64,000 nt of DNA from Actinomycetes bacterium (GCA_021779855.1 JAJXZW010000003.1:54889-118888), one strand, 5' to 3'. Shown: positions 8,345 to 17,278, numbered from the stretch's first letter. Translations and numbers: made by a program. The notes: generated by a model from the sequence alone, not told the origin.

Positions 8345-8727
8345 TGAGCGAGGTCAAGTCGGCGGGGGGCACGGGGATGGGCCTGACCCCGCCGGACCGT
8401 GGCGACCCGATGCTGCTGCACGAGCAGGTGGCGGCCGAGATCCGTCGGGCGATCCTCGACGGCGAGGCGCGGCCCGGCGAGCGGCTGCCCCAGGCGCGAG
8501 ACCTGGCCGCCGAGCTCGGCGTCAACATGAACACGGTGCTGCGCGCGCTGCGGGCCCTGCGCGACGAGGGCGTCGTCGAGATGGGCCGGGGCCGGTCGAT
8601 CCGCGTGACCGGGCGGCCCGACCGGGGCGCCGTCGCGGTCAAGCTCAAAGAACTCGTCGAGGTGGCACGACGGCACGGCGTCGGACGCGACGACCTGGTC
8701 GCGATGATCGAGCGGCTGCCCCACTGA
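8344..8727 (+). CDS. GntR family regulator, YtrA subfamily
   Basis: This DNA-binding protein of 127 residues has an N-terminal winged helix-turn-helix and only a short C-terminal dimerisation tail, the hallmark of the YtrA subgroup. LLHEQVAAEIRRAILDG, LPQARDLAAELGVNMNTV and LRALRDEGVVEMGRGRSI are the canonical helices and wing. YtrA regulators usually control ABC exporters, whereas here the divergent targets are two secreted Cys-rich proteins. The ATG overlaps the third operator half-site, which predicts strong autorepression. There is no ribosome-binding site, in line with a leaderless transcript. Confidence 0.88.
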   Translation: MSEVKSAGGTGMGLTPPDRGDPMLLHEQVAAEIRRAILDGEARPGERLPQARDLAAELGVNMNTVLRALRALRDEGVVEMGRGRSIRVTGRPDRGAVAVKLKELVEVARRHGVGRDDLVAMIERLPH

Positions 8728-9584
8728 CTACTGGGAGATGGCCACCGTCCGCTGGCCCACGAGCGCCACGCGGTCTTCGGCGGGCAACTTCACCGCGCGG
8801 CTCAGGACGATGCGCTCCACGTCGCGACCGATGGCGACCAGCTCCTTCGGGGTCCTCGCGTGGGTGACCGGGTCACGTCCTGGTCGATGATGGGCCCCTC
8901 GTCGAGGTCGGCCGTGACGAAGAGGGCCGTCGCGCCGATCAGCTTGAAGGCGCGCTCGTAGGCCCGGTGGTACGGGCGTGCGCCCCTGAAGCCGGGCGGG
9001 AACGAGTGGTGGATGTTGACGATCCGGCCCTCGAACTCGGCGCACGGCTCGGGCGCGAGGATCTGCATATAGCGCGCGAGGATGACGTAGTCCGCGTCGG
9101 ACTCGGCGACCACCCGGCGCAGTTCGCCCTCCGCGCCGGCCCTCGTGTCGGGGGTGACGGGGATCTCGACGAAGGGGACCCCGTGGTGCTGGGCGAGGGC
9201 GGCGAGCGTCGCGTGGTTCGAGACGACGGCCGTGACCTCCAGGGGGATCTCCCCGTGCTCGACCCGGTGCAGGAGGTCGGTGAGGCAGTGGCCGTGGTCC
9301 GAGGCCATCACGACCGCGCGGCGACGTCGATCCTCCCGGCGCACTCGCAGGACCGGGGAGAGGCGCTCCAGGTCCTGGCCGAGCGGCGCGCTGACCCGCT
9401 CGGGGTCGGCGAGGTCGGTCTCGAAGCGCGTGCGCATGCAGAACAGGCCGGTCACCGGGTCGGTGAGCTGATCGTTCTCCAGGATGTTCCCGCCGACGGT
9501 CACGATGGCCGACGTCGTGGCGTGGACGATGCCCGGCGCGTCCGGGCAGCGCAACGTGGCGACGTCGGTGACGGCGCCGGCCAT
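8728..9584 (-). pseudogene. purU: Formyltetrahydrofolate deformylase, interrupted by a one-base frameshift
   Basis: PurU hydrolyses 10-formyl-THF to THF and formate, balancing one-carbon pools. The N-terminal ACT domain (about residues 5-80, [16 protein letters not shown]) and most of the catalytic formyltransferase-like domain are present, including [20 protein letters not shown] and [10 protein letters not shown]. Translation then leaves frame near 8866-8872, and the expected C-terminus ([18 protein letters not shown] to TVAISQ) continues in another frame down to the stop at 8728. Adding one G in the local gg run would restore DVTRVTHARTP, so the defect is a single missing base. It could be a real mutation or a sequencing error. 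One Leu-to-Pro change (HHSFPPGF) is also seen. The gene lies 17 bases after the dehydrogenase gene upstream. Confidence 0.85.
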
Positions 9585-9601
9585 CCCCCCAGCGCAGGGG
9601 G

Positions 9602-10456
9602 CTAGGAGCGGTACGAGTAGAAGCCCTGGCCCGACTTGCGACCCAGCAGGCCCGCCTGGGTCATGCGACTCAGCAGCGGCGGCGGGGCGAGGTGGGACTC
9701 CTTGAACTCCTCGTAGAGCGACTCGGCCACCGCCAGCGTGGTGTCCAGGCCGATCAGGTCAGTGAGGGCGAGGGGGCCCATCGGGTGCGCGCAACCCACG
9801 ACCATGCCGGTGTCGATGTCCTCGGCGCTGGCGAATCCCGACTCGAGCATCCGGATAGCCGATAGCAGATAGGGGATGAGGAGCGCGTTGACGACGAATC
9901 CCGCGCGGTCGGGCGAGGTGATGACGGTCTTGCCGAGCGTGTCGGTGGCGTAGGCGCGGGCCTTGGCCGTTGACTCGGCCGAGGTGAGCAGCGACGAGAT
10001 GAGCTCGACCAGCTTGAGCACCGGCACCGGGTTGAAGAAGTGCATCCCGATAACCTGCTCGGGACGGCGGGTGGCCATCGCGAGCTTGATGATCGGGATC
10101 GACGAGGTGTTGGTCGCGAGCAGTGCGTCGGCGTCGCGCACGACCCGGTCCAGCGTCGCGAAGACCGCGAGCTTGGTCGCCTCGTCCTCGGCCACGGCTT
10201 CGATGACGAGCTCGCGGTCCTCCAGCGCGTCGAGCTCGAGGGTGAACGTGAGGTTCGCGTGGGTGCGCTCGGCCACGTCCTCGGCCAGCTTGCCCGAGGC
10301 GACGGCCCTCGAGAGCGAGCGGTCGACCCGCTCGCGGCCGCGCTCGAGTGACTTGAAGTCCTGCTCCACGACGATCACCTGGCCGCCGGCCCGCGCCGCC
10401 ACCTCGGCGATGCCCGAGCCCATGAGGCCGCAGCCCACTACCCCGATTCTCTCCAC
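9602..10456 (-). CDS. hbd: 3-hydroxybutyryl-CoA dehydrogenase
   Basis: This NAD(P)-dependent enzyme of 284 residues interconverts 3-hydroxyacyl-CoA and 3-oxoacyl-CoA in beta-oxidation or butyrate-type metabolism. The Rossmann motif [17 protein letters not shown] is at residue 9. [22 protein letters not shown] (catalytic His), and [15 protein letters not shown] with [15 protein letters not shown] complete the two-domain family. The GTG at 10456 is chosen because AAGGAGG lies six bases upstream; the long upstream extension in frame is not homologous. It is transcribed with purU and diverges from ppa. Confidence 0.92.
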   Translation of the reverse strand: MERIGVVGCGLMGSGIAEVAARAGGQVIVVEQDFKSLERGRERVDRSLSRAVASGKLAEDVAERTHANLTFTLELDALEDRELVIEAVAEDEATKLAVFATLDRVVRDADALLATNTSSIPIIKLAMATRRPEQVIGMHFFNPVPVLKLVELISSLLTSAESTAKARAYATDTLGKTVITSPDRAGFVVNALLIPYLLSAIRMLESGFASAEDIDTGMVVGCAHPMGPLALTDLIGLDTTLAVAESLYEEFKESHLAPPPLLSRMTQAGLLGRKSGQGFYSYRS

Positions 10457-10568
10457 GAGGACCTCCTTGTCCACAAACGTCGCCGGGCCGAGGGAGAGTC
10501 TAGGACCGCGCACAGACCCCGCCAGGGGGCTCGCTACCATGGGGCCAGCCGTTGCACAAGGAGGCGCC

Positions 10569-11051
10569 GTGGACACCGTCAACGTGATTATCGAGATCCC
10601 CCGAGGCAGCGCCAACAAGTACGAGTACGACCACGAGACCCACCAGATCAAGCTCGACCGGCACCTCACCGTCTCGATGGGCTACCCGGCCGAGTACGGA
10701 TTCATCCCCGACACGCTCGGGGGCGACGGTGACCCCCTGGACGCCCTGGTCCTGACGGCGTTCCCCACCTTCCCGGGGTGCCTGATCGAGTCCCGGGTGC
10801 TCGGCATGTGCGTCATGAGCGACGAGAAGGGCCGCGACGAGAAGCTCATCTGCGTCCCCGCCTACGACAAGCAGTGGAGGGACGCCCAGGACATCGGCGA
10901 CGTGCCCAAGGCCGACCTCGACCGGATCTCGCACTTCTTCACCGTCTACAAGGACCTCGAAGAGGGCAAGTGGGTCAAGGTCGAGAACTACGCCCCCCGG
11001 GCCGCGGCCCTCGAGGAGCTGGCGGCCTCGAGGGCTCGCTACACGGGCTGA
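10569..11051 (+). CDS. ppa: Inorganic pyrophosphatase
   Basis: This family I soluble pyrophosphatase of 160 residues hydrolyses PPi to drive biosynthesis. The metal and substrate residues are present: EIPRGSANKYEYD, YPAEYGFIPDT and GDGDPLDALVL with the Asp cluster, KDLEEGKWVKVENY near the C-terminus. Length fits the actinobacterial form. The start is the GTG at 10569 preceded by AAGGAGG. A TACCAT box at about 10535 may be its -10. The TGA stop overlaps the next gene's ATG by one base. Confidence 0.95.
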   Translation: MDTVNVIIEIPRGSANKYEYDHETHQIKLDRHLTVSMGYPAEYGFIPDTLGGDGDPLDALVLTAFPTFPGCLIESRVLGMCVMSDEKGRDEKLICVPAYDKQWRDAQDIGDVPKADLDRISHFFTVYKDLEEGKWVKVENYAPRAAALEELAASRARYTG

Positions 11052-11662
11052 TGGCACCCGGGACGAGCCACAGCATCGACGCCGAGGCGTCGGCACCCGT
11101 CGTCCCCTACGAACGTGCTCACCGGATCGTCCTAGCGAGCCAGGGGGTCTTCTTCGGCGCGCTCGCCCTCTGCGTGCTGCTGATCCACGACCACGTCGTC
11201 CAGAACGACGGGATCTCCTACTACGGCGTGCATGCCGAGACCATCGTGTTCGCGGTGGTGGGCTACGTGGTCGCCTCGGTGGGGCTGTGGTGGTTCGCCG
11301 GAATCCTGCGTGACGAGGGCGTCGAGGCCGTGGGCTGGGTCAGCGCGCGCCTCGTCTCGGTGATGCTGATACTGCTGCTCCTGACCCCCTTCAACAAGGG
11401 AACGTTCCTCAACTGGACCCACATGACGGTCGGGGTCGCCGGGGCACTCGTGCAGCTCGGCGCGTCCTGGCGGATCATGCGCCGACGCGCGTCCACCCTC
11501 GCCAGCGTGGGCTTCTGGGCGCAGCTGGTCGGCGGCGTCGTGGCCGCGGCCTCCCTGCCCGATTGGGGATTCACCCACTTGCTCACGGGCGAGATCGTCT
11601 TCGAGATGGGCTACGCCCTCTGTGTGGCCGAGTGGGCCGGCGAGCTGCGCCAGCGCGACTGA
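11051..11662 (+). CDS. Predicted multi-pass membrane protein
   Basis: This protein of 203 residues has about six hydrophobic segments starting near residues 27, 60, 97, 123, 150 and 175, with a short basic loop (RIMRRRAS) between the fourth and fifth. No catalytic motif is visible. The size and layout resemble DUF998-like six-helix proteins, but I cannot assign it firmly. Its ATG overlaps the ppa stop (TGATG), so it is co-translated with pyrophosphatase. The 3' end converges on the TetR gene with 7 bases between. Confidence 0.7.
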   Translation: MAPGTSHSIDAEASAPVVPYERAHRIVLASQGVFFGALALCVLLIHDHVVQNDGISYYGVHAETIVFAVVGYVVASVGLWWFAGILRDEGVEAVGWVSARLVSVMLILLLLTPFNKGTFLNWTHMTVGVAGALVQLGASWRIMRRRASTLASVGFWAQLVGGVVAAASLPDWGFTHLLTGEIVFEMGYALCVAEWAGELRQRD

Positions 11663-11669
11663 GAGGGCG

Positions 11670-12278
11670 TCAACGGAGGGCCTGGCTCGGCTCTCGCCGA
11701 ATCGCGCCGTCGGCGAGGACCGACAGGGCCGTGATCCACTCCTCGTCGCTGACCGACAGTGCGTGCTCCCCCTCGAGCTCGATCTGGCCGAAGAAGAGCG
11801 CGTACCAGATGCGCGCGAACGCGACGGCGCTCATCCCCTCGGCGAGGAGGCCACGCTCCTCGAGGGGCTGGACCCGGGCCACGATGAACTGAGCCGTCTC
11901 CTTCTTCGCCTCGGCGATGCCCTGGGAGGCGGTGGGGTTGTGGCGCGCGAAGGACATCGACTCGATGCGCTGGATCCGGGCCTCGGTACGGGCGGGCACC
12001 TGCGCCTCGACGATGACGGTCCGAATGGCCGCGCGCAGCGCGGCGGGGGTCTCCACGTCGACCATGGGGTGGGTAAAGGTCTCGGCGAGGTCGAGCAGGA
12101 CGGCCCGGAATCGGTGGACGATGGCCGAGGCGATCAGGTCCTCGCGGTCGCTGAAGTAGCTGTAGAGAAGGGCGACGGAGATGCCGGCCTCCATAGCCAC
12201 GCGCTTCACCCGGAACTGGGTCAGGCCGTTGCGCTCGATCTCGTGCGCCGCCGCCTCCAAGATGCGGTCACGCGTCAT
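11670..12278 (-). CDS. TetR/AcrR family transcriptional regulator
   Basis: This repressor-type protein has 202 residues. The N-terminal helix-turn-helix (ILEAAAHEIERNGLTQFRVK, AGISVALLYSYFSDREDLI) is typical; the C-terminal ligand domain is not informative. It is the last gene of the minus arm of the catabolic cluster, 30 bases after the aldehyde dehydrogenase, and is the only regulator in that cluster. It also seems to have its own leaderless promoter (TAGTCT six bases before the ATG), which would let it be made when the operon is off. Confidence 0.88.
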   Translation of the reverse strand: MTRDRILEAAAHEIERNGLTQFRVKRVAMEAGISVALLYSYFSDREDLIASAIVHRFRAVLLDLAETFTHPMVDVETPAALRAAIRTVIVEAQVPARTEARIQRIESMSFARHNPTASQGIAEAKKETAQFIVARVQPLEERGLLAEGMSAVAFARIWYALFFGQIELEGEHALSVSDEEWITALSVLADGAIRREPSQALR

Positions 12279-12284
12279 CGGCCA

Positions 12285-12290
12285 AGACTA
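12285..12290 (-). promoter_or_regulatory. -10-like box (TAGTCT) of the TetR gene
   Basis: TAGTCT on the minus strand ends six bases before the ATG at 12278, with no ribosome site. It lies in the short gap after the aldehyde dehydrogenase gene and suggests an internal leaderless promoter. Confidence 0.4.
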
Positions 12291-12308
12291 TCGAGGGTCG
12301 ATTCCCCC

Positions 12309-13814
12309 TCATCGGGGCGGCCAGCCGGGCACCGGGCCGCGGCCGGAGGGGAAGCGCACGTTCTTCGCGCGCACGAACTCGTGCAGCGTCTCGGGTGCGT
12401 ACTCGCGCCCGAAGCCGCTGCCCTTCACGCCGCCGAAGGGTGAGCCGATGTAGGTCCGGCGGGTGTAGTTGTTCACGAAGACCATGCCGACCTCGAGCCG
12501 CTCGGCGAGCCGGGCCGCGCGAGACTCGTCGCGCGTGCAGATCGCCGCGGTGAGCCCGTAGTCGGAGTCGTTGGCGATGGCGACGGCCTGGGCGTCGTCG
12601 GTCGCGTGTAGGAGGCTCGCTACCGGCCCAAAGACCTCTTCGCGCGCGATGGTCATCGTGGGCGTCACGTCGCCGAAGACGACCGGGGTGACGAAGTAGC
12701 CCCGGTCGAGGGGGCTTCCGTGGGGGACGTCGCCCCGGTAGAGGAGCGTGGCGCCCTCCGTGAGCCCGACCTCGATGTAGTGGTTCACCCGGTCGCGCTG
12801 GCGGGCGTCGACCATCGGTCCGATGTCGGTGGCCTCGTCCAGCGGGTCGCCCACGACGAGGCGCGCGGTGGCCTCGACGAAGCGTCGGGCGAACTCGTCG
12901 TAGAGGGGCTCTTCGACGACGATGCGCGAGGTCGAGGTGCAGGCCTCGCCCTGGTTGTAGAACATCCCCTCGATGGCCACCGCTACGGCCTGGTCGAGGT
13001 CGGCGTCGTCGAGCACGAGCAGGGCGTTCTTGCCGCCGAGTTCCATCGTCGCGTACGTGAGGTTCTTCGCTGCGCCCTCGAGCACCCGGCGCCCGGTCGC
13101 CGTGGACCCCGTGAAGGAGATCCGCTCGACCGTGGGGTGTCCCACCAGGGCTGGCCCGGCGCCGACCCCGCTCACGACGTTGATGACCCCCGGGGGCAGG
13201 ACCTCATTGGCGAGCTCGGCCAGGCGCAGGACCGTGAGCGGTGCCTGCTCGCCGGGCTTGAGCACGACGGTGTTGCCGACCGCGAGCGCCGGAGCGGACT
13301 TCTTGGAGAAGTGGATCGGGGGCCAGTTGAACGGCAGGATCGCCGCCACGACGCCGTAGGGCTCGTAGGCGACCCGGGCCTCGATCGGACCCTGGTCCAC
13401 GATGTGCCCCGGCACGGTGTCGGCGATGCCCGCGTAGTAGTCGAAGCTCGTGTAGCTCGAGACCACGTCCACCCGCAGGGCGTCGCGACGGGGCTTACCG
13501 ACCTCGCGTGCGCACAGCTCCCCGAGCTCCTCGGCGTGGGCCCGGAATCGTGCGGCCACCTCGCGCATGTATCCGGCGCGCTCCCGAGGGGAGAGCCACC
13601 GCCACGTCTGCTCGTAGGCGCGCCGGCTGTCCTCGACCGCCTCGGCGACCTCGGCGTCGGACGCGGCGACGACCCGGGCGAGCGGCTCGCCGGTCGCCGA
13701 CTCGGTGACGGAGAAGAGTTCGGCCCCGGCGTGGTCCCGGAACGCCCCCGCGATGAGCGACCCCCATACGGGCCGCGCGGCTAGCAGATCATCGCTGAGA
13801 CGGGTGTCGCCCAT
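12309..13814 (-). CDS. NAD(P)-dependent aldehyde dehydrogenase
   Basis: This enzyme of 501 residues oxidises an aldehyde to the acid. The catalytic set is intact: Asn163 in PFNWPPIHF, Glu258 in MELGGKN and Cys292 in NQGEACTS. The closest broad groups are betaine-aldehyde and salicylaldehyde-type dehydrogenases, but the substrate cannot be read from sequence. AAGGAGG sits seven bases before the ATG, within the stop region of the upstream gene (13824), so translation is coupled. In this cluster it probably oxidises an aldehyde made by the hydrolase or dehydrogenase steps. Confidence 0.92.
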   Translation of the reverse strand: MGDTRLSDDLLAARPVWGSLIAGAFRDHAGAELFSVTESATGEPLARVVAASDAEVAEAVEDSRRAYEQTWRWLSPRERAGYMREVAARFRAHAEELGELCAREVGKPRRDALRVDVVSSYTSFDYYAGIADTVPGHIVDQGPIEARVAYEPYGVVAAILPFNWPPIHFSKKSAPALAVGNTVVLKPGEQAPLTVLRLAELANEVLPPGVINVVSGVGAGPALVGHPTVERISFTGSTATGRRVLEGAAKNLTYATMELGGKNALLVLDDADLDQAVAVAIEGMFYNQGEACTSTSRIVVEEPLYDEFARRFVEATARLVVGDPLDEATDIGPMVDARQRDRVNHYIEVGLTEGATLLYRGDVPHGSPLDRGYFVTPVVFGDVTPTMTIAREEVFGPVASLLHATDDAQAVAIANDSDYGLTAAICTRDESRAARLAERLEVGMVFVNNYTRRTYIGSPFGGVKGSGFGREYAPETLHEFVRAKNVRFPSGRGPVPGWPPR

Positions 13815-13823
13815 GGTGCCTCC

Positions 13824-14717
13824 TTAGTCGACGAGGCGGCCCGGGGCCACCAGGTCCTCGAGTCCTCCCTCGACGCCGTCGAGGGAGGGGTCTGGTTCGG
13901 CCGCGCGCCTCAGGCCGATCAACGTGCGCACCGAGCGACGGTCGACCGACCCCGTGGGCACGAGCCCTCGCGCGGGGTCGCGCAGCAGCTCGGCGTACGC
14001 CGCGGCGTCGGGCGGGCCGAGCGCCAGCCGGTCGGCCGCGGCCTCGCGCACCGCGTCGTCGTGGCCGCCGGCCCCGATCGCGCCGGCAACCTCGATGAGG
14101 GCTTCGGCCAGTCGCTGGCGCTCGGCGGACGGCGCCGCCGGTCCCGCGAGGACGGTGCCCAGGTAGGGGCCGAGGTCGCTGGCCTCGCCGAGGAGGGCCG
14201 CGCCCGCGGCGCGGGCCGGGTACTGGTTCCCCGCGTTCAACACCGTGAGGTCGCACCGGCCCTCGACGAGGGCCGCGGCGCGCTGGGGGGTTGACCCCAG
14301 GGCGACGACCTCGAGGTCGTCACGGCTGAGGCCCCGACGCGCGAGCAGGGCGTAGCCGATGAACGCGAAGCCCGAGGTCGCCACGTCGACGGCGAGGCGG
14401 GCACCGGATCGGGGTTCGCCGAGCCCCGCGCGAGCCCAGAGCGAGAGACCGAGGCCGCGATCGATCGCGGCCTCGATGACGAGGGGGATACGGCGCCCGA
14501 GGGGGTTGCGCGTGAGGAAGTGGTAGGCGAGGACGTTGTCGGGACTCGTGAGGATCACGTCGAGGTCGCCCGCGTCGAGGGACTGGAACTGCGCGGGGGA
14601 CGACGCCACCAGGACCTCGTCGACCTCCAGGCCCGCACGCTCGAGTGCACCGCTGCGGCGTGCTACCTCGAGCAGGACCGAGGGCGTGAAGGTGCCCAGG
14701 CGCAGCCGGTCGCCCAT
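13824..14717 (-). CDS. Solute-binding-protein-like (NMT1/SsuA fold) protein without signal peptide
   Basis: This protein of 297 residues resembles type-2 periplasmic binding proteins of the NMT1/SsuA/TauA group. It starts with GTFTPSVLLEVARRSGALER and continues with SSPAQFQSLDAGDLDVILTS and LVEGRCDLTVLNAGNQYP. Unlike true importer components, it begins directly at the first beta strand with no signal peptide or lipobox, so it should be cytosolic. No partner ATPase or permease of that class is nearby. The Cys-rich motif of THI5 pyrimidine synthases is absent. It may sense or bind the pathway compound, or be an enzyme recruited from this fold. It sits three bases before the E2 gene's end. Confidence 0.75.
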   Translation of the reverse strand: MGDRLRLGTFTPSVLLEVARRSGALERAGLEVDEVLVASSPAQFQSLDAGDLDVILTSPDNVLAYHFLTRNPLGRRIPLVIEAAIDRGLGLSLWARAGLGEPRSGARLAVDVATSGFAFIGYALLARRGLSRDDLEVVALGSTPQRAAALVEGRCDLTVLNAGNQYPARAAGAALLGEASDLGPYLGTVLAGPAAPSAERQRLAEALIEVAGAIGAGGHDDAVREAAADRLALGPPDAAAYAELLRDPARGLVPTGSVDRRSVRTLIGLRRAAEPDPSLDGVEGGLEDLVAPGRLVD

Positions 14718-14720
14718 GGC

Positions 14721-16079
14721 TCAGAGCTCGCTGGCCCAGTCGCGGGTCTCGACGATCTCGGCGAGGCGCGCGAGGAAGCGCGCCGCGTACGCTCCGTCGA
14801 TGACCCGGTGGTCGAAGGTCAACGCGACCAGGCCGATCGAGTGGATGGCGATGAGCTCCTCGCCGTCGGCACCGGTGACGACGACGGGCTTGCGTGAGAC
14901 CCCGTCGGTCGCGAGGATGGCCACCTGGGGCTGATTGATGATGGCTCCGGTCAAGAGCGTCCCGTAGGGGCCGGGGTTCGTGATCGTGAAGGTCCCGTGG
15001 GACATGTCGTCGACGGTCAGGCGCTTCGATCGGGCGCCCGTGGCGAGGGCACGGACGCGCTCCGCCATCTCCCTGAGCGAGAGTGCCGCCGCGTCGCGCA
15101 CGACGGGCACCACCAGGCCCTGGCCGTCGAGGTCGACGGCGATGCCTAGGTTCACCGCTCCGTGCACGACGAGGGCGTCATCACCGACCGACGCGTTGAG
15201 ATACGGGAACTCGCCCAGGGCTTGTACCGCGGCCACCGCGTTGAACGGCAGGTAGGTGAGCGAGTACCCCTCGCGCTCCCTAAACGGGGGGCCGTGACGC
15301 CGGCGGACCCGCTCGACGTTCTCGTAATCGATCTCGCGCACCATCAGCGTGTGGGCCGAGGTCGCCTTGGAGCGCACCATGTGCTCGGCGGTGAGCCGTC
15401 GGATCGTCGAGAACGGCACGACCTCGTCCGTGCGCGATCCCTTGGACGAGGTCGCCGCGGCCGCCTCCACGTCGCGGCGCTGGATCCGCCCCCCCGGCCC
15501 GGTGCCGGTCACGTCGGAGGCGCTCAGGCCGTACTCGCGTAGGAGCCGGCGCACCACCGGGGAGACCGCGGCCCCCTCGTCGCTGGGCGGGGCGGCCGCG
15601 GCCGCTACGTGGGCGATAACGTCCTCGCGGGTGATCCGCCCGGCCGGGCCCGTGCCCACGACGTCGCCGGGCTCCAGGTGGTGCTCGGCGAGGAGCCGGC
15701 GCACGACGGGTGAGAGCCTCTCGGTGGCGGGCCCCCCGGCTCGCCGGGCGTTTGTGGCGGGGAGGGAGGAGCCGGCGGCGGGGTCTCCGGCGTCGAGTTG
15801 GGGGCTGAGCCCCGCCTGCGGGGTATCCTTCGCCGCTCCCGCGGGCTCCTCGTCGATGAGCCCGATGGTCGTGCCGACGTCGACGGTCTGGCCGGCGGGG
15901 ACGAGGATCGCGGTCAGCGTCCCGCCGGCGGGTGAGGGGATCTCCGTGTCGACCTTGTCGGTGGAGACCTCGAAGAGGGCCTCACCCTTGTCGACCGGCT
16001 CACCGACGGTCTTGAACCATTTGGTGACGGTTCCCTCGGCCACGGTCTCTCCGAGCTGAGGCATCGTGACCTTAGGCAT
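14721..16079 (-). CDS. 2-oxoacid dehydrogenase E2 (dihydrolipoamide acyltransferase)
   Basis: This E2 subunit of 452 residues transfers the acyl group from lipoyl-lysine to CoA. One lipoyl domain (residues 1-78) carries the lipoylated Lys42 in STDKVDTEIP. Two consecutive peripheral-subunit-binding domains follow (about 121-157 and 171-206; SPVVRRLLAEHHLEPGDV and SPVVRRLLREYGLSASDV), where one is the rule. The catalytic domain ends with DHRVIDG (His424, Asp428). Its E1 alpha and beta are encoded on the plus arm of the same cluster, and no E3 is present. The ATG at 16079 overlaps the upstream hydrolase stop by eight bases. The acyl substrate is unknown: acetoin, pyruvate and branched-chain types all share this layout. 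Confidence 0.93.
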   Translation of the reverse strand: MPKVTMPQLGETVAEGTVTKWFKTVGEPVDKGEALFEVSTDKVDTEIPSPAGGTLTAILVPAGQTVDVGTTIGLIDEEPAGAAKDTPQAGLSPQLDAGDPAAGSSLPATNARRAGGPATERLSPVVRRLLAEHHLEPGDVVGTGPAGRITREDVIAHVAAAAAPPSDEGAAVSPVVRRLLREYGLSASDVTGTGPGGRIQRRDVEAAAATSSKGSRTDEVVPFSTIRRLTAEHMVRSKATSAHTLMVREIDYENVERVRRRHGPPFREREGYSLTYLPFNAVAAVQALGEFPYLNASVGDDALVVHGAVNLGIAVDLDGQGLVVPVVRDAAALSLREMAERVRALATGARSKRLTVDDMSHGTFTITNPGPYGTLLTGAIINQPQVAILATDGVSRKPVVVTGADGEELIAIHSIGLVALTFDHRVIDGAYAARFLARLAEIVETRDWASEL

Positions 16080-17172
16080 GGGGGGCTCCGGGGGTAGGGG
16101 TCGGTCGAGGCTCCGCGTCCAGGTGGCGAGCGAGCCAGTCTGCAGCGTAGGGCCGGTGTCGGTACGTGACGTTCGCACAGCCATGGTTGCCGTCGTCAAG
16201 GACGAGCAGCTCCGCGGGCCCCGCCGCCTCGGCGACGAGCCGCTCTCCCTCGCGCCACGAGAAGAGCCGGTCGCGCCGTCCCTGGACGACGAGGAGGGGA
16301 TCCGTGATCGACGACGCGCGCCCGGCGAGGGTGAGGTCCGCGGCCCGCCGTGCGGCGTCGGCCTCGCCGGCGCTGCCCGAGCGCACGACGAAGGCCCGGC
16401 GGGTGAGGGGGTTGAGGGACTCCCAGGCGGCGGCGAAGTCGTACGGCCCCGACAGGGTCACCGTGGCGCGCACCCCGAGGTGGGCCGCCGCGATCCGCGC
16501 AGCGTAGTAGCCCCCGAGGGACACGCCCCAGACGCCGATCCGCTCGGGATCGACCTCGGGTCGTCTCCGCAGGTAGCCCAGCGCGGCTTCGCCCACGACC
16601 TCCCAGTCCGGCCGGATCGGCATGTCCCACTCGACCTCACCCTGGCCCGGACCCTCGAGCGAGACCGTGGCCAGCCCGCGCTCGAGGAAGGCCCGCTCGA
16701 CCTCGCGAAACTCCTCCTTCGCCGAGTCGAGCCCCGGGATCAGGACGACGGTGGGTTGGGGCGACGTCGGGTCGGGCGTGCGCAGAAGGACGACCAGCCG
16801 CGTCCCCTCGAAGGGGATCTCGAGCCGGGTCGCCGGGGGCACCAGGTGGGGTGAGGCGTTGCTGAGGGCGGCCACCGCACGGCCGTGGGCCGCGTGGGCC
16901 TGGTCGAGGTCGTGGACGAAGAGGAACTTCGCGAAGTGGTAGTAGACGGCGGCGCGGGCGAAGTGCTCGCCGGCGCTTCGCCCGTTCCCCGCGGCGCGGG
17001 CGGTGGCGCCCAGGGCCTCGTGGTCGGCGCCGGCCTCGCACCACGCGGCGCACCAGTCCTCCCAGCGCTCGAGCCGCGCCACTATGTGCGCGTAGTCACT
17101 TGCGTCGACCCCGTTCGCCACGAAGCGGGGCTGCCAGTTGGCGATGGCGGTCTCCAGCAGCGCGTCGGTCAA
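16072..17172 (-). CDS. Alpha/beta hydrolase, 2,6-dihydroxypseudooxynicotine hydrolase/FrsA-like
   Basis: This hydrolase of 366 residues has a helical N-terminal domain (about 1-115, including HFAKFLFVHDLDQAH) and a C-terminal alpha/beta core. The triad is visible as Ser218 in GVSLGG, Asp301 in GRRDRLF and His330 in GNHGCANV. The domain order and motifs match the group containing the nicotine-pathway C-C hydrolase that cleaves a beta-diketone-like side chain; FrsA-type esterases are more distant. By inference it makes the opening cut of an imported or intracellular compound. The start is TTG at 17172 after a GGGGGG ribosome site. It heads the minus arm, divergent from the ABC importer. Confidence 0.85.
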   Translation of the reverse strand: MTDALLETAIANWQPRFVANGVDASDYAHIVARLERWEDWCAAWCEAGADHEALGATARAAGNGRSAGEHFARAAVYYHFAKFLFVHDLDQAHAAHGRAVAALSNASPHLVPPATRLEIPFEGTRLVVLLRTPDPTSPQPTVVLIPGLDSAKEEFREVERAFLERGLATVSLEGPGQGEVEWDMPIRPDWEVVGEAALGYLRRRPEVDPERIGVWGVSLGGYYAARIAAAHLGVRATVTLSGPYDFAAAWESLNPLTRRAFVVRSGSAGEADAARRAADLTLAGRASSITDPLLVVQGRRDRLFSWREGERLVAEAAGPAELLVLDDGNHGCANVTYRHRPYAADWLARHLDAEPRPTPTPGAPHA

Positions 17173-17278
17173 TGTCCCCCCACCGGCCCGGATGGGTGGA
17201 GATGGTAACCCCGTGGCCGTCCGTGGGAGAAGGGGCGCGCGCTTGAAATCTTTTCACGGCGAACCGCACCCGGCTGCC

